18,555 nt of DNA from Echinostoma caproni. Taxonomy: Eukaryota; Platyhelminthes; Trematoda; Plagiorchiida; Echinostomatidae. A program made the translations under genes and the position numbers. The stretch is from NCBI GenBank assembly GCA_900618425.1, contig UZAN01042737.1:1-18555 (forward strand), written 5' to 3'. Numbering within the stretch: position 1 is the stretch's first letter; each line of letters opens with the position of its first letter. Under the pieces are notes generated by a model. That model ran no database searches. It was not told the DNA's origin and saw nothing but the letters and a program-made list of their open reading frames with translations. Of the stretch, positions 17,579 through 18,555 are shown one piece after another.

Positions 17579-17747
17579 CTGAAAGAAGGGTTTAAAGAAA
17601 AAGGTGTGCTTACTACATCAAAATCCAAGGAAAATGACAAACATGGGCTGGAAATTCAACTCATCTGGCCAACCATCAACGGGGACAAAACGAACACTGT
17701 AAACTGATACCTAAAGCAACTCTGAGATAATACAAGGTTTACTTTAC

Positions 17748-17840
17748 ATCTGAAGATTGATTGTTATAGCAATCCCATGATATCTCCTTGAAATGGGATG
17801 GTAACTCTGCGTGGCTCCTACAATGTCCTCAGCTACAGAC
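17748..17840 (-). CDS. Exon of the minus-strand host gene
   Basis: A 93-nt block lies between the acceptor tttgtactacag (AG at 17842-17841) and the donor GTAAAG (GT at 17747-17746). It completes a Lys codon from the previous exon and reads SVAEDIVGATQSYHPISR, then RYHGIAITINLQ. A stop in frame (TAA) follows directly after the donor, as expected for an exon end. The 64-nt intron before it is open in another frame, but spliced continuity is better. Confidence 0.45.
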
Positions 17841-17904
17841 CTGTAGTACAAAGTTTCATCAGCAGAGCCAGGGATCAACTGTCCCCAGGTTACATGATGC
17901 TCAC

Positions 17905-18170
17905 TTAATTCCCAAAGAGTACATTTCAACCACCGTTTCACCGAGATGCCTGTTTAAAAAATGTCCATCTTGACACCAGACAGAAAGCTTATTTGGATTT
18001 CTACTGTATTGAGGTAGGAACAGTGCTTTGCAGTTGCGAATTACTGAAAGGGCACTTTCTAGGGCTGTGGAAATAGCAACCATGAGCAAAAAATGATATC
18101 TGGTGGGCGGCGATGAACGGAGGACAATGAGCACCGTCAAGTGAACGCGGATTGTGAGTGAAAAGCAGAT
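17905..18170 (-). CDS. Exon of the minus-strand host gene
   Basis: A 266-nt block (88 codons plus 2 nt) runs from the acceptor attctcacacag, which has a CTAAT branch-site-like word just upstream, to the donor GTGAGC. The translation starts ICFSLTIRVHLTVLIVLRSS, continues PPTRYHFLLMVAISTALESA and later WCQDGHFLNRHLGETVVEMY. It alternates hydrophobic helices with short loops. The hydrophobic stretches are not long enough for certain membrane spans, and a helical-repeat protein is as likely. The family is not recognised. This is the most convincingly protein-like exon in the window. Confidence 0.55.
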
Positions 18171-18223
18171 CTGTGTGAGAATTAGTGGTAATCAGATATG
18201 ACTTGTTCCACATCATCACTCAC
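18171..18223 (-). other. Short intron (53 nt)
   Basis: GTGAGT at the 5' end, a CTAAT branch-like word about 15 nt from the 3' end, and CACACAG at the 3' end. With the 38-nt (4979-5016), 64-nt (17841-17904), 74-nt (18267-18340) and 79-nt (2577-2655) introns it shows the minimal intron class of this gene. Confidence 0.5.
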
Positions 18224-18266
18224 AAGCCATTGGGGGTCGAAACGGTAAGTTAGGTCGTCACCCCTA
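18224..18266 (-). CDS. 43-nt exon of the minus-strand host gene
   Basis: One base plus 14 codons (RGDDLTYRFDPQWL), between the acceptor taatacggctag (AG at 18268-18267) and a perfect donor GTGAGT. The preceding exon contributes GA, so the junction codon is GAT (Asp). The downstream intron is 53 nt. The phase is consistent on both sides, which is the main support for so short an exon. The alternative is that 18382-18182 is one longer exon without splicing, but its frame ends at a TAA inside the proposed 53-nt intron. Confidence 0.45.
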
Positions 18267-18340
18267 CTAGCCGTATTAAAATTCAAATGGAATGAAGGAA
18301 GAGGGTAGCCGAGAGTACAGTCAAGTGGTTTCAGACAAAC

Positions 18341-18516
18341 TCTGACTGGAATGCAGAAAGAACCTTGAATAAATAGTGACATTCTTGTGCGAGATGCATA
18401 TAAAATTGCTGCCGATGGCAGAAATGAATTATATCCAGCAATGAACTCTTAAGTGATGAGGTCGATTTTTGGTCGGGATCATTGTGAACCGCTGAATATT
18501 GGTTCATTGCGCACAA
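18341..18516 (-). CDS. Most upstream visible exon of the minus-strand host gene
   Basis: The frame includes DPDQKSTSSLKSSLLDIIHF, then CHRQQFYMHLAQECHYLFKV and LSAFQS. It ends with a 2-nt overhang at the weak donor GTTTGT (GT at 18340-18339); the intron is 74 nt. A TGA lies just upstream in frame (about 18522). The exon therefore begins either at an initiator ATG (near 18507) or at an acceptor such as accaatattcag (near 18497). The gene probably continues past the right edge. Confidence 0.42.
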
Positions 18517-18555
18517 AGTTCAGGGTTCGCTCGATTAAATACCGCTGGCTCTGGA

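Noticed and set aside
1..18555. CRISPR array, prokaryotic operons, rRNA or intact tRNA genes
   Set aside because: No regular spaced repeats, no ribosome-binding-site-linked gene runs, and no rRNA-like or cloverleaf-forming sequence was found; the content is eukaryotic.

Overview
This window looks like nuclear DNA of a flatworm. A digenean fluke is my best guess, because base composition looks moderate (not as AT-rich as a schistosome) and introns look very short. The clade is inferred from three things seen here. The first is a relic of a Penelope-like retroelement (PLE) with a GIY-YIG domain and a hammerhead-ribozyme-like core. The second is a set of decayed APE-type LINE relics of the kinds common in trematodes and related worms. 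The third is a series of exon-like blocks separated by 38-79 nt GT..AG introns. There is no bacterial gene organisation; most long open frames are chance frames, shadows, or decayed transposon pieces.

Host gene model. Coding-like blocks on the minus strand run from the right edge to about 2451: 18516-18341, 18266-18224, 18170-17905, 17840-17748, 17578-17051, 7052-6736, 5060-5017, 4978-4769, 2813-2656 and 2576-2451 (stop TAA). Reading phase is preserved across five of the proposed junctions. It fails at 17747/17579, and it is ambiguous or unsupported across the 6.7-5.1 kb and 4.8-2.8 kb gaps. I read these blocks as one large gene, or two neighbouring genes, cut by the right edge and carrying transposons in its introns. 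I could not identify the protein. On the plus strand at the left end, 306-511 reads as the last exon of another gene with a C-terminal membrane anchor; the two genes would converge.

Mobile DNA. Bases 2888-3760 hold a 5'-truncated PLE. Its GIY-YIG-region coding relic, interrupted by two stops, lies between inverted copies of a 53-bp sequence, and the right copy carries the hammerhead core. Bases 3939-4480 are a LINE linker relic (minus). Bases 8573-10350 are a longer LINE (minus) in the order endonuclease, linker, truncated RT, C-terminal tail. Bases 11067-11453 are the endonuclease piece of a different LINE. Fragments of one uncharacterised interspersed repeat lie at 8140-8280, 10600-10925 and 14890-15060. 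A tRNA-like Pol III promoter pair at 16590-16645 suggests a SINE.

Other. Bases 12600-14450 are strongly purine-skewed on the plus strand and contain a G-quadruplex/triplex-capable tract at 14085-14114. Plus-strand coding-like relics or exons of unknown identity lie at 1074-1337, 7264-7538, 12108-12395 and 15929-16198. Ambiguous bases at 9868, 10237, 16949-16952 and 17156 mark imperfect assembly.
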